Shown here in pieces: positions 9,296 through 17,466 of a stretch of DNA of 23,928 bases. How positions within the stretch are numbered: the first letter of the stretch is position 1; every line of letters begins with the position of its first letter. The position numbers and the translations under genes are program-made. The DNA lies in the NCBI GenBank assembly GCA_050313895.1, contig JBNPMI010000018.1; one strand, 5' to 3'. Source of the DNA: JALFST01 sp022779285. Its GTDB lineage: Bacteria; Bacillota; Clostridia; Tissierellales; Peptoniphilaceae. The notes under the pieces were generated by a model, which saw only the letters and a program-made list of their open reading frames with translations, did no database searches and was not told the DNA's origin.

Positions 9296-9829
9296 TTACT
9301 TTTTCTTGAGCTTAAATTCACGGATTCTTTCATTGACAGGCTGCATCAGCTCTCTGCCGACATGAATAATTTCATTCACCTCAGCTTTTCCATATTCTTT
9401 GGTGGCTAAAATTAAATTTCCGGCTTTTTGATCCCATCCCCAGCGCTTAATCATACTCCAGGGGATAAAGCGGTTTTCTCCGTATATGCCGTTAGCTGCA
9501 ATAATAATTTTCCCACGTGAATGAAATAAGAAGACAAGGCCAAGAAGGATCATGACACAGCCTGTCGCATATTCCTTTTGGAAGAAAATGGTAGCGACAC
9601 CCGCCCCCGCAATCAATGCCGCAATCACAAGATTCATCGTACGTCCTCTGGAAGAAAATTCATATTTGGGTTCTTCCAATTTTTTCATGGCTATTTGACC
9701 GCGCACGATCTGGAATACAAAAAACACGAGCATTCCGGCATATAGCAGCAAAATAAAATTTCCGCTCAAAAAAAATGAGGAAGATTGTGCTGCTGCACCG
9801 GAGCTTTGTTGTACCGATTGTGAATTCAT
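9296..9829 (-). CDS. Small membrane protein with PH-like C-terminal domain, function unknown
   Basis: 177 residues. The N-terminus is rich in Ser/Gln/Ala, followed by three predicted membrane segments (about 24-43, 65-83 and 86-102) and a soluble C-terminal part of about 75 residues. The soluble part begins GIYGENRFIPWSMIKRWGW and ends in a Lys-rich tail. That 'small beta element, PWxxI, WxW' pattern resembles the DUF5673-type bacterial PH-like proteins, but this is recalled, not searched. Its ATG overlaps the ftsH stop as ATGA, so translation is coupled to the FtsH protease. pyrG follows by 21 bp. A link to membrane protein quality control is plausible from position only. Confidence 0.8.
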   Translation of the reverse strand: MNSQSVQQSSGAAAQSSSFFLSGNFILLLYAGMLVFFVFQIVRGQIAMKKLEEPKYEFSSRGRTMNLVIAALIAGAGVATIFFQKEYATGCVMILLGLVFLFHSRGKIIIAANGIYGENRFIPWSMIKRWGWDQKAGNLILATKEYGKAEVNEIIHVGRELMQPVNERIREFKLKKK

Positions 9830-11697
9830 TCGAAATCCCCTTTCTCCAGATAACGTACATGACCATATTGCCGGAAAAGATCTTCAAATTCTTCTCTTCT
9901 CATGGTCTCGATCTCCAAAAGGCGCTGTGCCAGAGCCTCCAGCAGCTCACGATTTAATTCAAGGATCTCCGTTGCCAGCGACAGGGAGCGTGTCATCAAA
10001 TGATGCACCTCTTGATCGATTTGCTCCGCCGTTTTTTCCGAATATGTGCGAATCTGCCCGAGGTCATTGCCAAGAAAAACATTATCCTTTTCTTCTTCCA
10101 GTGCAACCGGTCCCAAATCCGGACTCATTCCGTATTTTACAATCATACTGCGCGCAACCCGCGTGGCACGCTCAATATCATTGGATGCTCCTGTTGAGAT
10201 ATCCTTGAGAACAAGGGCTTCCGCCGCACGTCCGCCCAGGAATGTAACGAGATCAATCAGCATATCATTACGCGAACGGAACATCCGATCCTCATCCGGC
10301 AGGAAGGAGGTAAAGCCGCCTGCATACCCGCGCGGAACGATCGTGATCAAATTGACCTCGTCATTGCTCGGCAATGCCCGGGTGACGATGGCATGTCCCG
10401 CTTCGTGATATGCGGTCAGCGTTCTCTCTTTCTCTATAACGCGACGGGACTTCTTTTCAGGACCTGCTGTAATACGAATCGCTGCTTCTTCAAAGGTTGC
10501 CATATCAATAACGGTTTCGTTTTTACGGGCTGTCAAAAGAGCTGCTTCATTCGTCATATTTTCCAGGTCAGCCGGAGTAAAGCCGCCTGTTTGACGCGCT
10601 AAAGCACGTAAATCCACATCCTCTGCTGTTTTTTTATTTCTCAAATGGACGCGAAGAACCTCTTCCCTTTCCCGCACGTCCGGATTTCCTACCAAAATCT
10701 GACGGTCAAAACGGCCCGGTCTCAGCAATGCGGGATCCAGAATATCGGGACGGTTGGTTGCCGCCATAATGATGATCCCTTCGTTTTGATCAAAACCGTC
10801 CAGTTCCACAAGCAGCTGATTCAGCGTTTGCTCGCGCTCATCGTTGCCTCCGCCCAAACCGGCTCCACGACGGCGTCCTACCGCATCGATTTCATCGATA
10901 AAAATGATACATGGTGCATTTTTCTTACCTTCCTGGAAAAGATCACGCACACGCGAAGCTCCGACGCCGACAAACATTTCAACAAAATCGGATCCGGAAA
11001 TCGAGAAGAAAGGTACTCCCGCCTCTCCGGCAACCGCCTTGGAAAGATATGTTTTTCCTGTTCCCGGAGGGCCGACCAAAAGAACGCCCTTGGGAATACG
11101 CGCTCCCACAGTCGTAAATTTTCTGGGATTCTTCAGAAAATCCACGATTTCCTGAAGCTCCTCTTTTTCTTCTTTCAACCCTGCAACATCCGCAAATGTA
11201 ACTCTCTTTCCGGAATCGCGATTCATACGAGCTTTGCTTTTTCCAAATGCATTCATTCCTCCGGATTGTGACTGCATACGGCGGAAAAGCGCAAACATCA
11301 TGTAGGCCATAAATCCGTAGAACAAAATATTCGGCAACAATGTCAAAAATGCATTGGGCTCGCTGTCCTCCTTAAAGGTCATCTTGAGAGTGCCCGCTTC
11401 CACGCCGGCCTTCATATAGTCCTGATAGAAATCAGGAAAATATGTTCTGGGAATCACCGCTTCAAACGGCGTATGATTTTCATCCTTGAGCGTTCCGCGG
11501 AGTTTGCCGTCCTGATAGATTGCAGTGTCCACATTTTGCTTTTGTAGCTGGGTAATCAACTCGCCCTGAGTCAGTTTTCCGTTTTTGGGTCCCGTTTGAT
11601 TGATGAATAAGAAAATCATGGCGATCACAAGAACCGGTAATAAATAGCTCAGGATCAAGCCGATAGGCAGTGGCTTTTTTTGATTGTTATTGTTCAT
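9826..11697 (-). CDS. ftsH: ATP-dependent zinc metalloprotease FtsH
   Basis: Membrane-anchored hexameric AAA+ protease that degrades misfolded membrane proteins and selected regulators; 623 residues. Two N-terminal helices (about 12-33 and 118-139) flank an extracytoplasmic domain. The AAA module has Walker A GPPGTGKT (209-216), Walker B IIFIDEIDAVG, and the second region of homology ATNRPDILDPALLRPGR. The peptidase has HEAGH (431-435) and the third zinc ligand in TGASNDIERATR. The ribosome site AAAGGAA precedes the ATG. It sits 16 bp after hpt, the conserved Firmicutes order tilS-hpt-ftsH. It ends with an ATGA overlap with the next membrane-protein gene. Confidence 0.98.
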   Translation of the reverse strand: MNNNNQKKPLPIGLILSYLLPVLVIAMIFLFINQTGPKNGKLTQGELITQLQKQNVDTAIYQDGKLRGTLKDENHTPFEAVIPRTYFPDFYQDYMKAGVEAGTLKMTFKEDSEPNAFLTLLPNILFYGFMAYMMFALFRRMQSQSGGMNAFGKSKARMNRDSGKRVTFADVAGLKEEKEELQEIVDFLKNPRKFTTVGARIPKGVLLVGPPGTGKTYLSKAVAGEAGVPFFSISGSDFVEMFVGVGASRVRDLFQEGKKNAPCIIFIDEIDAVGRRRGAGLGGGNDEREQTLNQLLVELDGFDQNEGIIIMAATNRPDILDPALLRPGRFDRQILVGNPDVREREEVLRVHLRNKKTAEDVDLRALARQTGGFTPADLENMTNEAALLTARKNETVIDMATFEEAAIRITAGPEKKSRRVIEKERTLTAYHEAGHAIVTRALPSNDEVNLITIVPRGYAGGFTSFLPDEDRMFRSRNDMLIDLVTFLGGRAAEALVLKDISTGASNDIERATRVARSMIVKYGMSPDLGPVALEEEKDNVFLGNDLGQIRTYSEKTAEQIDQEVHHLMTRSLSLATEILELNRELLEALAQRLLEIETMRREEFEDLFRQYGHVRYLEKGDFE

Positions 11698-11713
11698 TCC
11701 GTATTCCTTTACT

Positions 11714-12277
11714 TCATTTATCTTTATAATAAATCGGCTTTAACGTGCCGATATAGGGCAAATTTCTGAGCTTCTGATTAAAATCCATGCCATAACCGAT
11801 GACATACTCATCCGGAACCTCAAAGCCTACATAATCACCTTGTATATCGGTGACACGCCTCGACTGCTTATTCAGCACGGCCGCGACCTTAACGCTTCTT
11901 GCTCCTCTGCTCTCCAGGTTTTTCTTGAGATAAGTCAAGGTATAGCCGGTATCAATAATATCCTCGACAATCAGAATGTCCTTACCCATAAAATGGTGAT
12001 CCAAATCCTTCAGGATACGCACATCTCCGCTGGAAACCGTGTGTGCGCCATAGCTGGAAACGGACATGAAATCAATCTCCACATCCAAGTCGATCCGCTT
12101 CATAAGATCCGCAAGAAAAACAGAGGCTCCCTTTAATATGCATACTAAAAGCAAATCCGCTTTGCCGTCCTTATAATCCTCTGTAATTTGTCTCCCAAGC
12201 TCCTGAACACGCTGAGCGATATCCTCTTCCGAGAAGAGAACACGATCCACGTACCGATTAATGGCTTTTTCGCTCAT
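11714..12277 (-). CDS. hpt: Hypoxanthine phosphoribosyltransferase
   Basis: Purine salvage enzyme converting hypoxanthine or guanine plus PRPP to IMP or GMP; 187 residues. The PRPP loop VEDIIDTGYT is at about 104-113, and VCILKGASVF (45-54) forms the other phosphate loop. The start is placed at 12277 rather than at an ATG four codons earlier (12289), because the earlier ATG lies against the TGGAGGTG ribosome site that properly serves 12277. With this start the gene overlaps the tilS stop as ATGA, the translational coupling usual for the conserved tilS-hpt pair in Firmicutes. Confidence 0.95.
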   Translation of the reverse strand: MSEKAINRYVDRVLFSEEDIAQRVQELGRQITEDYKDGKADLLLVCILKGASVFLADLMKRIDLDVEIDFMSVSSYGAHTVSSGDVRILKDLDHHFMGKDILIVEDIIDTGYTLTYLKKNLESRGARSVKVAAVLNKQSRRVTDIQGDYVGFEVPDEYVIGYGMDFNQKLRNLPYIGTLKPIYYKDK

Positions 12278-13740
12278 TTCCACCTCCATTCAATCTTTAG
12301 CGTTTTCTTTGGATCTGTTGCTTTTCGTCTTGCGCTTCTCCCCATTCCCGGCACCCAGAGAATTCCCTGCTCATCGCAGATCACAGGAAAACGGGCACGT
12401 AAAACGGAAGGAAGCTTCCATTCGTTATACAGCAGACGGAGAGCCTTGCTTCCGCCGCCAAATTTCTGAAAGATCTCCCCGCTTCTTCCCGGTCGGACCA
12501 GAAGGTGCGAGAGTCCCTCTGCATTCACGTAACAAAAGGATCCTGTCGCTTTCCAGTCGCTGTCTTGCTGCACGGGAGAGATTCGGATCCCGCCGTTGGC
12601 CCATGTGATGTCCTTTTGAATGATATGGCCCGATTCCTCCGCTCCCTTTTGAGCAAAACAGAAATCAGAGGGAATCTCCACGCTTTCCGTCCGTGTTTTT
12701 TCATCCCTCTCTTTGGCGATAAAGGCGATCACACCTTGAAAATCACATAAAAATATAATATCACAAATGCGTATCCATTTCCCTTTCGGCAGGGTAAATA
12801 GTCCGTGAATTTTTTCAATTTCCTCCATGGAAATGGAATTCGCTTGATTTTGTAAACAAAAGCTATAGAGAATTCTTCGACGAAGCGCAATCGGTTCGTT
12901 CAAAAACTCTTTCCTGCGAAATGCCACGCCATGCAATAATGCGGCATTCCTGATGAGGGGATTCTCCGATAAGACACAGGGATGGAAGACCGCCACACGC
13001 TCCATGGCTTCTTTTGTCCTCTCATTCAGATATTGATTTTCCGCATCGAGAATTTCCGAAAGCTTTGCAAAAGAATCGTCCAGAGAAGGATATCTCCCTC
13101 GAAGCTGAGGAAGGATCTCCAGACGTAAAAAATTTCTGGAAAATGAATTTTCAAGATTGGAGGAATCCTCTCGCCAGGGAAGGCTTCTCTCCAAGGCGCG
13201 CTGATAAATTTTCTCCTTGCTGACCCTAAGCAGCGGGCGAAATAGAAAAAAATCCTTTCGGGCCTCCCATTCCTGCATTCCGATAAGACCGGGCATGCCG
13301 CTTCCTCGGAACAAATGCATCAAAATCGTTTCCGTCTGATCCTCTCTCTGATGCGCCAATACCAAAACCGGAAGAAATCTTTCTCCGCGAATGCGCTGCT
13401 CCATAGCCTTTTTGAAAAAATCATAACGCATCTTTCGAGCAACCAGCTCGAGCGACGCCTTCTGTGACTTCGCCTGTTCTAAAACATTCCCTCTGCCGAC
13501 AAGAATCTCCAGATTGCGCCGATTGCATTCCGAAAGAACGAAAGCCTCATCGGCATCGCTCTCCCTTCCCCTTAAACAGTGGTTAAAATGAAGAACTGTA
13601 AGATGCGGATGCACCTCCGGCAAATCAAATAGATCGAGCAGCGTCATAGAATCGACGCCGCCCGAAACAGCAAGAAAAAAATGATAGCATTGTGCGCTAC
13701 AAAGCTCTTGAATTCGATTTTGAACCGTCTGCACCCACAT
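12274..13740 (-). CDS. tilS: tRNA(Ile)-lysidine synthase
   Basis: Modifies cytidine 34 of the CAU-anticodon isoleucine tRNA to lysidine, which makes it read AUA; essential in most bacteria. 488 residues. The N-type ATP-pyrophosphatase signature SGGVDS is at 26-31, followed by LHFNHCLRGRESDADE and AHQREDQTETILM. The C-terminal tRNA-binding domain has VRPGRSGEIFQKFGG and LWVPGMGRS. AAGGAGGG precedes the ATG by about four bases. It overlaps hpt by four bases. In spore formers spoIIE often lies just upstream; here only 47 bp separate it from the divIC-like gene. Confidence 0.95.
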   Translation of the reverse strand: MWVQTVQNRIQELCSAQCYHFFLAVSGGVDSMTLLDLFDLPEVHPHLTVLHFNHCLRGRESDADEAFVLSECNRRNLEILVGRGNVLEQAKSQKASLELVARKMRYDFFKKAMEQRIRGERFLPVLVLAHQREDQTETILMHLFRGSGMPGLIGMQEWEARKDFFLFRPLLRVSKEKIYQRALERSLPWREDSSNLENSFSRNFLRLEILPQLRGRYPSLDDSFAKLSEILDAENQYLNERTKEAMERVAVFHPCVLSENPLIRNAALLHGVAFRRKEFLNEPIALRRRILYSFCLQNQANSISMEEIEKIHGLFTLPKGKWIRICDIIFLCDFQGVIAFIAKERDEKTRTESVEIPSDFCFAQKGAEESGHIIQKDITWANGGIRISPVQQDSDWKATGSFCYVNAEGLSHLLVRPGRSGEIFQKFGGGSKALRLLYNEWKLPSVLRARFPVICDEQGILWVPGMGRSARRKATDPKKTLKIEWRWK

Positions 13741-13787
13741 ACGCCCTCCTTAGCGGTTGAGCCTCTCGTTTTCACATCTGATCGGCT

Positions 13788-14354
13788 TTAATTCGTTGTG
13801 TTTTGCACTCCCGCAGGCTTCTCCTCCGGAGCTTTTTCCTGTGAAGCACCGTTTCCCGAAGAAGATTCCAGATTTTGCAGGGCTTTTTCATTCACTGAAT
13901 ATGTGCCATCCTCCATCTTGACAAGGATTTCGTTCCAGCGCACCATCCCCAGCTTTTCATGGGCATATTTTTCTATAAAATCATCCGTATTGACAAGACT
14001 GAGCTGATTACGCAAATCCTCAATCGAGGTGCTCATCGCCGAACGCTCCGCTTCTAACGATGCCTGCATATTTTTTGCCTCATTGAGCTTCCTTCGTGTC
14101 CCGAAAATCGCAAAAATCGTAGGAATGATGACAATAACGATCAGTCCCGCGCCGATCAAAAGCGGAAATATGGAATTCTTTTTTCGGCTGCGCATGCGAG
14201 TATGTCTCTTCGGGAAAGCCGCGGAATCATCCTTTCGACTACGAGAAGCCTGCCGGGAATCCGCCTCTCGTCTGCGGGAGCCTTTCCGCTGACGTTGCTC
14301 GCGACGTTCCGTTTCCGCATCCTTCTCCGGTAAAATCGACTTGAAATTACTCAT
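13788..14354 (-). CDS. divIC: Septum formation initiator, DivIC/FtsB family
   Basis: 188 residues. A long, very basic, Arg/Ser-rich cytoplasmic N-terminus (about 1-60) precedes one membrane helix (about 64-84). A coiled coil of some 40 residues follows and then YAHEKLGMVRWNEILVK, the conserved end of DivIC/FtsB proteins that join FtsL in the divisome. The Ser/Glu/Lys/Pro-rich tail is family-atypical. The start at 14354 is chosen from the TTGGAGGGG site eight bases upstream; in-frame codons further upstream lie inside rqcP. It overlaps rqcP by eight bases. The gene order rqcP-divIC supports the name; the sequence alone would only say DivIC/FtsB-like. Confidence 0.88.
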   Translation of the reverse strand: MSNFKSILPEKDAETERREQRQRKGSRRREADSRQASRSRKDDSAAFPKRHTRMRSRKKNSIFPLLIGAGLIVIVIIPTIFAIFGTRRKLNEAKNMQASLEAERSAMSTSIEDLRNQLSLVNTDDFIEKYAHEKLGMVRWNEILVKMEDGTYSVNEKALQNLESSSGNGASQEKAPEEKPAGVQNTTN

Positions 14355-14601
14355 TTTGCCCCTCCAAAACCCGATACATAGATTGAGCATCTTCCTTTCG
14401 AACCACCTCCGGTACAGAAAGAACCTCAAAATCGAAAGGATTTGTGCCGAATGCAATGTGAACCCGATCCCCCGGCTGCACCTCGGACCCCGCCTTTGCC
14501 ACTTTTCCGTTAATCGTAATGCGTCCGGAATCCGCCGCCTCCTTCGCAACCGTTCTACGCTTGATAATCCTGGAATTCTTTAAAAATTTATCGATACGCA
14601 T
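14347..14601 (-). CDS. rqcP: RqcP/Hsp15-like S4-domain RNA-binding protein
   Basis: 84 residues, almost entirely one S4 domain: MRIDKFLKNSRIIKRRTVAK, then GRITINGKVAKAGSEVQPGD. This is the YabO/RqcP size and pattern. RqcP works with RqcH in ribosome-associated quality control, adding alanine tails to peptides stuck on the 50S subunit. A GGGGGAG ribosome site precedes the ATG. Its stop overlaps the divIC start by eight bases (ATGAGTAA). In Bacillus and many clostridia yabP and yabQ lie between these two genes; here there is no space for them. Confidence 0.92.
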   Translation of the reverse strand: MRIDKFLKNSRIIKRRTVAKEAADSGRITINGKVAKAGSEVQPGDRVHIAFGTNPFDFEVLSVPEVVRKEDAQSMYRVLEGQNE

Positions 14602-14640
14602 ATGCTCCCCCGCTTGCCTCCTCGTGTGTTTTGATTTCTT

Positions 14641-15102
14641 TTAAAATCTGCCGCTCGATCCGAAGCCGGACTCTCCCCGCTCCGTTGCATTTAAAGCATC
14701 TGTAACAATCAAATCAGCCTGCACGTAGGGAATGATAATCATCTGCGCCACTCTTTCGCCATCCTCTAATCGAAGCGTTTCCTTGCCATGATAAAAAAGA
14801 GGAATGCGAATCTCTCCTCTGTAATCAGAGTCAATGACACCGATACCATTGGAAAGCACAAGCCCTTTCATCCCGAGCCCCGACCGAATGGCAATCAAGC
14901 CGAAATACCCTTCCGGAATTTCAACACATACACCGGTATGTACCGTTGCATGCGAACCGGAAGAAAACTCCACCGGCGTTTCTGTTTTTACGCGCAGATC
15001 CAATCCGGCTGCATGAGCATTTGCATAGCCGGGCATATGACCGCTACATACGATAGGCATTTGTATTCTATTCTGAAAATCTTCATTTTTCTTCATGATC
15101 AT
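14641..15102 (-). CDS. dut: Deoxyuridine 5'-triphosphate nucleotidohydrolase (dUTPase)
   Basis: Trimeric enzyme hydrolysing dUTP to dUMP, keeping uracil out of DNA and feeding thymidylate synthesis. 153 residues with all five motifs in order: AHAAGLDLR (29-37), RSGLGMKG (73-80), GVIDSDYRGEI (88-98, catalytic Asp91), GERVAQMII (115-123) and the Gly-rich arm RGESGFGSSGRF (142-153). Two ATGs two codons apart are possible starts; the GAGG site lies 4 bases before the first and 10 before the second. It overlaps the upstream HAD gene by 20 bp, so the two are cotranscribed. Confidence 0.95.
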   Translation of the reverse strand: MIMKKNEDFQNRIQMPIVCSGHMPGYANAHAAGLDLRVKTETPVEFSSGSHATVHTGVCVEIPEGYFGLIAIRSGLGMKGLVLSNGIGVIDSDYRGEIRIPLFYHGKETLRLEDGERVAQMIIIPYVQADLIVTDALNATERGESGFGSSGRF

Positions 15103-15901
15103 TGTACCTCAAAATGATATCTGCAGCCTCGGCGAGTCCTGCATTTTTCACATCGCCGACAATAAAATCCGCCGCTGCCTTCAACTCCTCGGATCCATTT
15201 CCCATAGAAAAGCCAATTCCTGCATTTCGAATCATCGAAAGATCATTCTCATAATCTCCGATTGCGGCAATTTCATCCGGTGAAATACCCAATACCGCAC
15301 TCAACGATAAAATGCCGTTCCACTTGCTGACTCCAGCCGCAGAAACCTCCATTTGTCTGTGAGAGGACGCCGTTACAGAAATTCTGTCGTCCTTCAAAAG
15401 GGCATTTTTCAGATCCTGCATTCTCCTCCCCGGATAGCGGTTGAGCTTGTAGGCCGTGCCTCCATCATGGATAAAATTGGATAAATCGCGTTCCAGATAT
15501 TCGATCCGCATGTTCACCTTGCGCGAAATCATACCTTTGATCCAGGAAAAGAAGCCGAAAATCTTCGGTATATAGCATCTCCCGTTTCCATATAGCAAGA
15601 AAAACTCTCCATGCGTCCGGCAATCGGCCAACAGATCCCTGAGCGCATCGAGATCCATAGGAATCTCAAAGATTTGCCTGCCATCCCTCTCCACTCCGGC
15701 GGAACCGTTAAATCCGATACAGTGACACCGAATCGAATATTTTTCCAGGATTGCACAAGCATTTTGCGGGGCTCTTCCCGTAACCAACGCAAAGTCTACG
15801 CCGGCCCTCTGCAATCTGTGAATCGCCTCGATATGCGCTTCCGGAATTTTTCTTTTTCTTGCAAGCGTATTATCAAAATCACTACAAAAAAGTCGAATCA
15901 T
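15083..15901 (-). CDS. Cof-type HAD-IIB phosphatase
   Basis: 272 residues, cytosolic, of the large HAD-IIB (Cof/YidA) family that dephosphorylates sugar phosphates, FMN or other small metabolites. Motif I is SDFDNTL near the N-terminus (Asp8, Asp10), motif II is LVTGR, the motif III lysine is in GVSKWNGI, and motif IV is AIGDYENDLSMI; the C2 cap lies between II and III. Motif I has Asn where most relatives have Gly. The start at 15901 is preferred over an ATG six codons earlier, because GAGGA sits seven bases before it and a predicted promoter places the transcript start near 15922. Substrate is unknown. It is the first gene of the minus-strand operon. Confidence 0.9.
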   Translation of the reverse strand: MIRLFCSDFDNTLARKRKIPEAHIEAIHRLQRAGVDFALVTGRAPQNACAILEKYSIRCHCIGFNGSAGVERDGRQIFEIPMDLDALRDLLADCRTHGEFFLLYGNGRCYIPKIFGFFSWIKGMISRKVNMRIEYLERDLSNFIHDGGTAYKLNRYPGRRMQDLKNALLKDDRISVTASSHRQMEVSAAGVSKWNGILSLSAVLGISPDEIAAIGDYENDLSMIRNAGIGFSMGNGSEELKAAADFIVGDVKNAGLAEAADIILRYNDHEEK

Positions 15902-15928
15902 TTTTTTCCTCATCTTCATTTTGTTCTC

Positions 15929-15937
15929 ATGATAGCA
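15929..15937 (-). promoter_or_regulatory. Extended -10 promoter for the 12-gene minus-strand operon
   Basis: On the minus strand the bases read TGC then TATCAT, an extended -10 with five of six consensus positions. No good -35 is seen. The transcript would start near 15922, about 20 bases before the preferred HAD start codon. The promoter is back to back with that of the metallopeptidase, whose -35 lies within 15 bp. Motif seen; use inferred. Confidence 0.4.
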
Positions 15938-15949
15938 TACTCCTGCCCC

Positions 15950-15977
15950 TTGTGCGGTAGAGATTCTCCGATATAAT
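15950..15977 (+). promoter_or_regulatory. Promoter of the zinc metallopeptidase gene
   Basis: A perfect TATAAT at 15972-15977 is preceded, with a 16-base spacer, by a weak -35 TTGTGC at 15950-15955. The expected start near 15984 leaves a leader of about 20 bases that contains the AAAGGGAGG ribosome site. Confidence 0.5.
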
Positions 15978-16005
15978 TATTTTAAGAAAACAAAGGGAGG
16001 TTCCT

Positions 16006-16875
16006 ATGCAGTGGAAAGGACGCAGACAAAGCTCAAATGTACAGAATGGCGGACGCGGAGTGAAAAAAGGCGTTGCTATCGGCGGAAGCGGCCTTCTGCT
16101 TGGACTGCTTGTCTTTCTGTTGACCGGTAACCCCTTGGCTGCGTTAAATATCGGCCTTCAAAGCGGCGGATCACAACAAATTCAACAGGAAAGCATAACG
16201 CTCACCAGGCAGGAAAAAGAATTGTATGATTACAGCCGTGTTGTGCTCGCTGATACAGAGGACGCTTGGCATGCCATCCTTTCAGATTACGGGAAAACCT
16301 ACCACGAGCCCAAAATGGTGGTTTTCCAGGAAAATGTAAAATCAGGCTGTGGGATTGCATCCTCCGGAGTCGGTCCGTTCTATTGCGGCACCGATAATGC
16401 CATTTATATCGACCTTTCGTTTTATAACACATTGATCCGCGATTTTCAGGTAAAAGAGGGAGATTTCATCCTCAGCTATGTTATTTCACATGAAGTAGGA
16501 CATCATATACAAAATGAGCTTGGGATTCTGAACAAGGTACATTCTCAGCAGCGGCGTCTCAATCAGGAGAATGCCAACACCCTTTCGGTACGCCTCGAAT
16601 TACAGGCGGATTATTTAGCCGGAGTCGTTGCCCGATATCAGGATCAGAACGGCTATCTGGATACCGGTGATGTCGAAGAAGCCATTCGAACAGCTTGGGC
16701 GATCGGGGATGATACGATTCAAAAAAAATATCAGGGACAGGTGCAGCCGGAAAGCTTTACGCACGGGACCGGAGAACAGCGTATTCGATGGTTTCAGCTT
16801 GGATATCAAACGGGCGATCTTTCCAACTACAACACTTTTGATACCGATAGATACCCCACAATTCGAGATCTTTAG
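16006..16875 (+). CDS. ypfJ: YpfJ-type neutral zinc metallopeptidase
   Basis: 289 residues of the putative neutral zinc metallopeptidase family (PF04228). A short basic N-terminus (RGRRQSS-like, ending GVKKG) is followed by one membrane helix at about 25-44, so the catalytic part is probably extracytoplasmic. The active site is HEVGHH (His162, Glu163, His166). The family's QADYLAGV segment downstream likely supplies the third ligand. The N-terminal domain has SGCGIASSGVGPFYC, with two conserved cysteines. AAAGGGAGG lies six bases before the ATG. It is transcribed alone, with its own promoter and terminator. The physiological substrate of this family is not known. Confidence 0.92.
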   Translation: MQWKGRRQSSNVQNGGRGVKKGVAIGGSGLLLGLLVFLLTGNPLAALNIGLQSGGSQQIQQESITLTRQEKELYDYSRVVLADTEDAWHAILSDYGKTYHEPKMVVFQENVKSGCGIASSGVGPFYCGTDNAIYIDLSFYNTLIRDFQVKEGDFILSYVISHEVGHHIQNELGILNKVHSQQRRLNQENANTLSVRLELQADYLAGVVARYQDQNGYLDTGDVEEAIRTAWAIGDDTIQKKYQGQVQPESFTHGTGEQRIRWFQLGYQTGDLSNYNTFDTDRYPTIRDL

Positions 16876-16895
16876 CATCCGTATCATGTCAAAAG

Positions 16896-16945
16896 GGCTC
16901 AAAGGATCCTTCCAATTTCCCAGGATCCTTTGTGCCTTTTCTTTT
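16896..16945 (+). terminator. Rho-independent terminator after the metallopeptidase gene
   Basis: A 15-bp stem with one mismatch (arms 16896-16910 and 16922-16936, core CAAAGGATCCT) closes an 11-base loop and is followed by TTTTCTTTT. It begins 20 bp after the metallopeptidase stop. Confidence 0.88.
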
Positions 16946-17429
16946 ATGTGATCATTTCCTGCCTTATGTTCAAAAATGTGGGAATCGGTTGCGGCATCTC
17001 TTGGCTATCAGCAAGCGCATTCTTTGGAGCGATTTTTCGAAGAACAAAGCAATTACAGAATTATCGGTATATAGCTTTTCGTATCGGTTCTGTTATTCCT
17101 TTCCATCCGGCTTCAGCATATCTCTGCCATCAGAAGGCATGAGACCGCCAACACAAGAGCTCCGATCGTATCACTCCTTGGTATCCGTTTTTCGCATTGA
17201 CTTTTCTCCTCATTCTCTGTCCGTTACGAATTCCCCTCCGTTTTCCGGACTTGCATGATGCTTTTTATCTTCATCACAGCTTTCCGCTGCATCTTTCCTT
17301 TGGAAAAATCCAGGGTACATTTGTCTATCATCCAAAAAGGAGGCAAAGAGTGCTTGACCATTTCATAATATAGGACTCCATTTCCTCTTTCTTGCCCATT
17401 GAGGTATATTTTCCCTTACCCTTATATAA
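16946..17429. other. Gene-poor stretch with possible decayed coding DNA
   Basis: No open frame here has both a ribosome site and a recognisable product. On the minus strand several short stretches read like protein but are broken by stops or frame changes: about 48 codons just beyond the aminopeptidase stop in the same frame, and a hydrophobic segment with DTIGALVLAVSCLLMA at roughly 17110-17170. This could be the remains of a small membrane-protein gene, or chance. No tRNA or repeat was seen. Confidence 0.35.
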
Positions 17430-17466
17430 AATATTCCCGGCCTCCAACCGAAAGCCGAGAATATAA
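17430..17466 (-). terminator. Possible terminator after the aminopeptidase gene
   Basis: The arms at about 17430-17443 and 17453-17466 can pair over 14 positions, including several G-U pairs. On the minus strand the stem is followed by TTTATATAAG, a poor U-tract. It lies 35 bp past the aminopeptidase stop. Confidence 0.4.

Noticed and set aside
10645..11271. 208-codon open frame on the plus strand within ftsH
   Set aside because: It is antisense to the conserved AAA domain, has no ribosome site and no recognisable motif.
14355..14549. In-frame extension of the divIC gene
   Set aside because: It overlaps rqcP in another frame and begins with an Arg-rich run; TTGGAGGGG marks 14354 as the start.
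16930..17258. Two plus-strand open frames after the metallopeptidase
   Set aside because: They start within or next to the terminator, lack ribosome sites and resemble nothing known.
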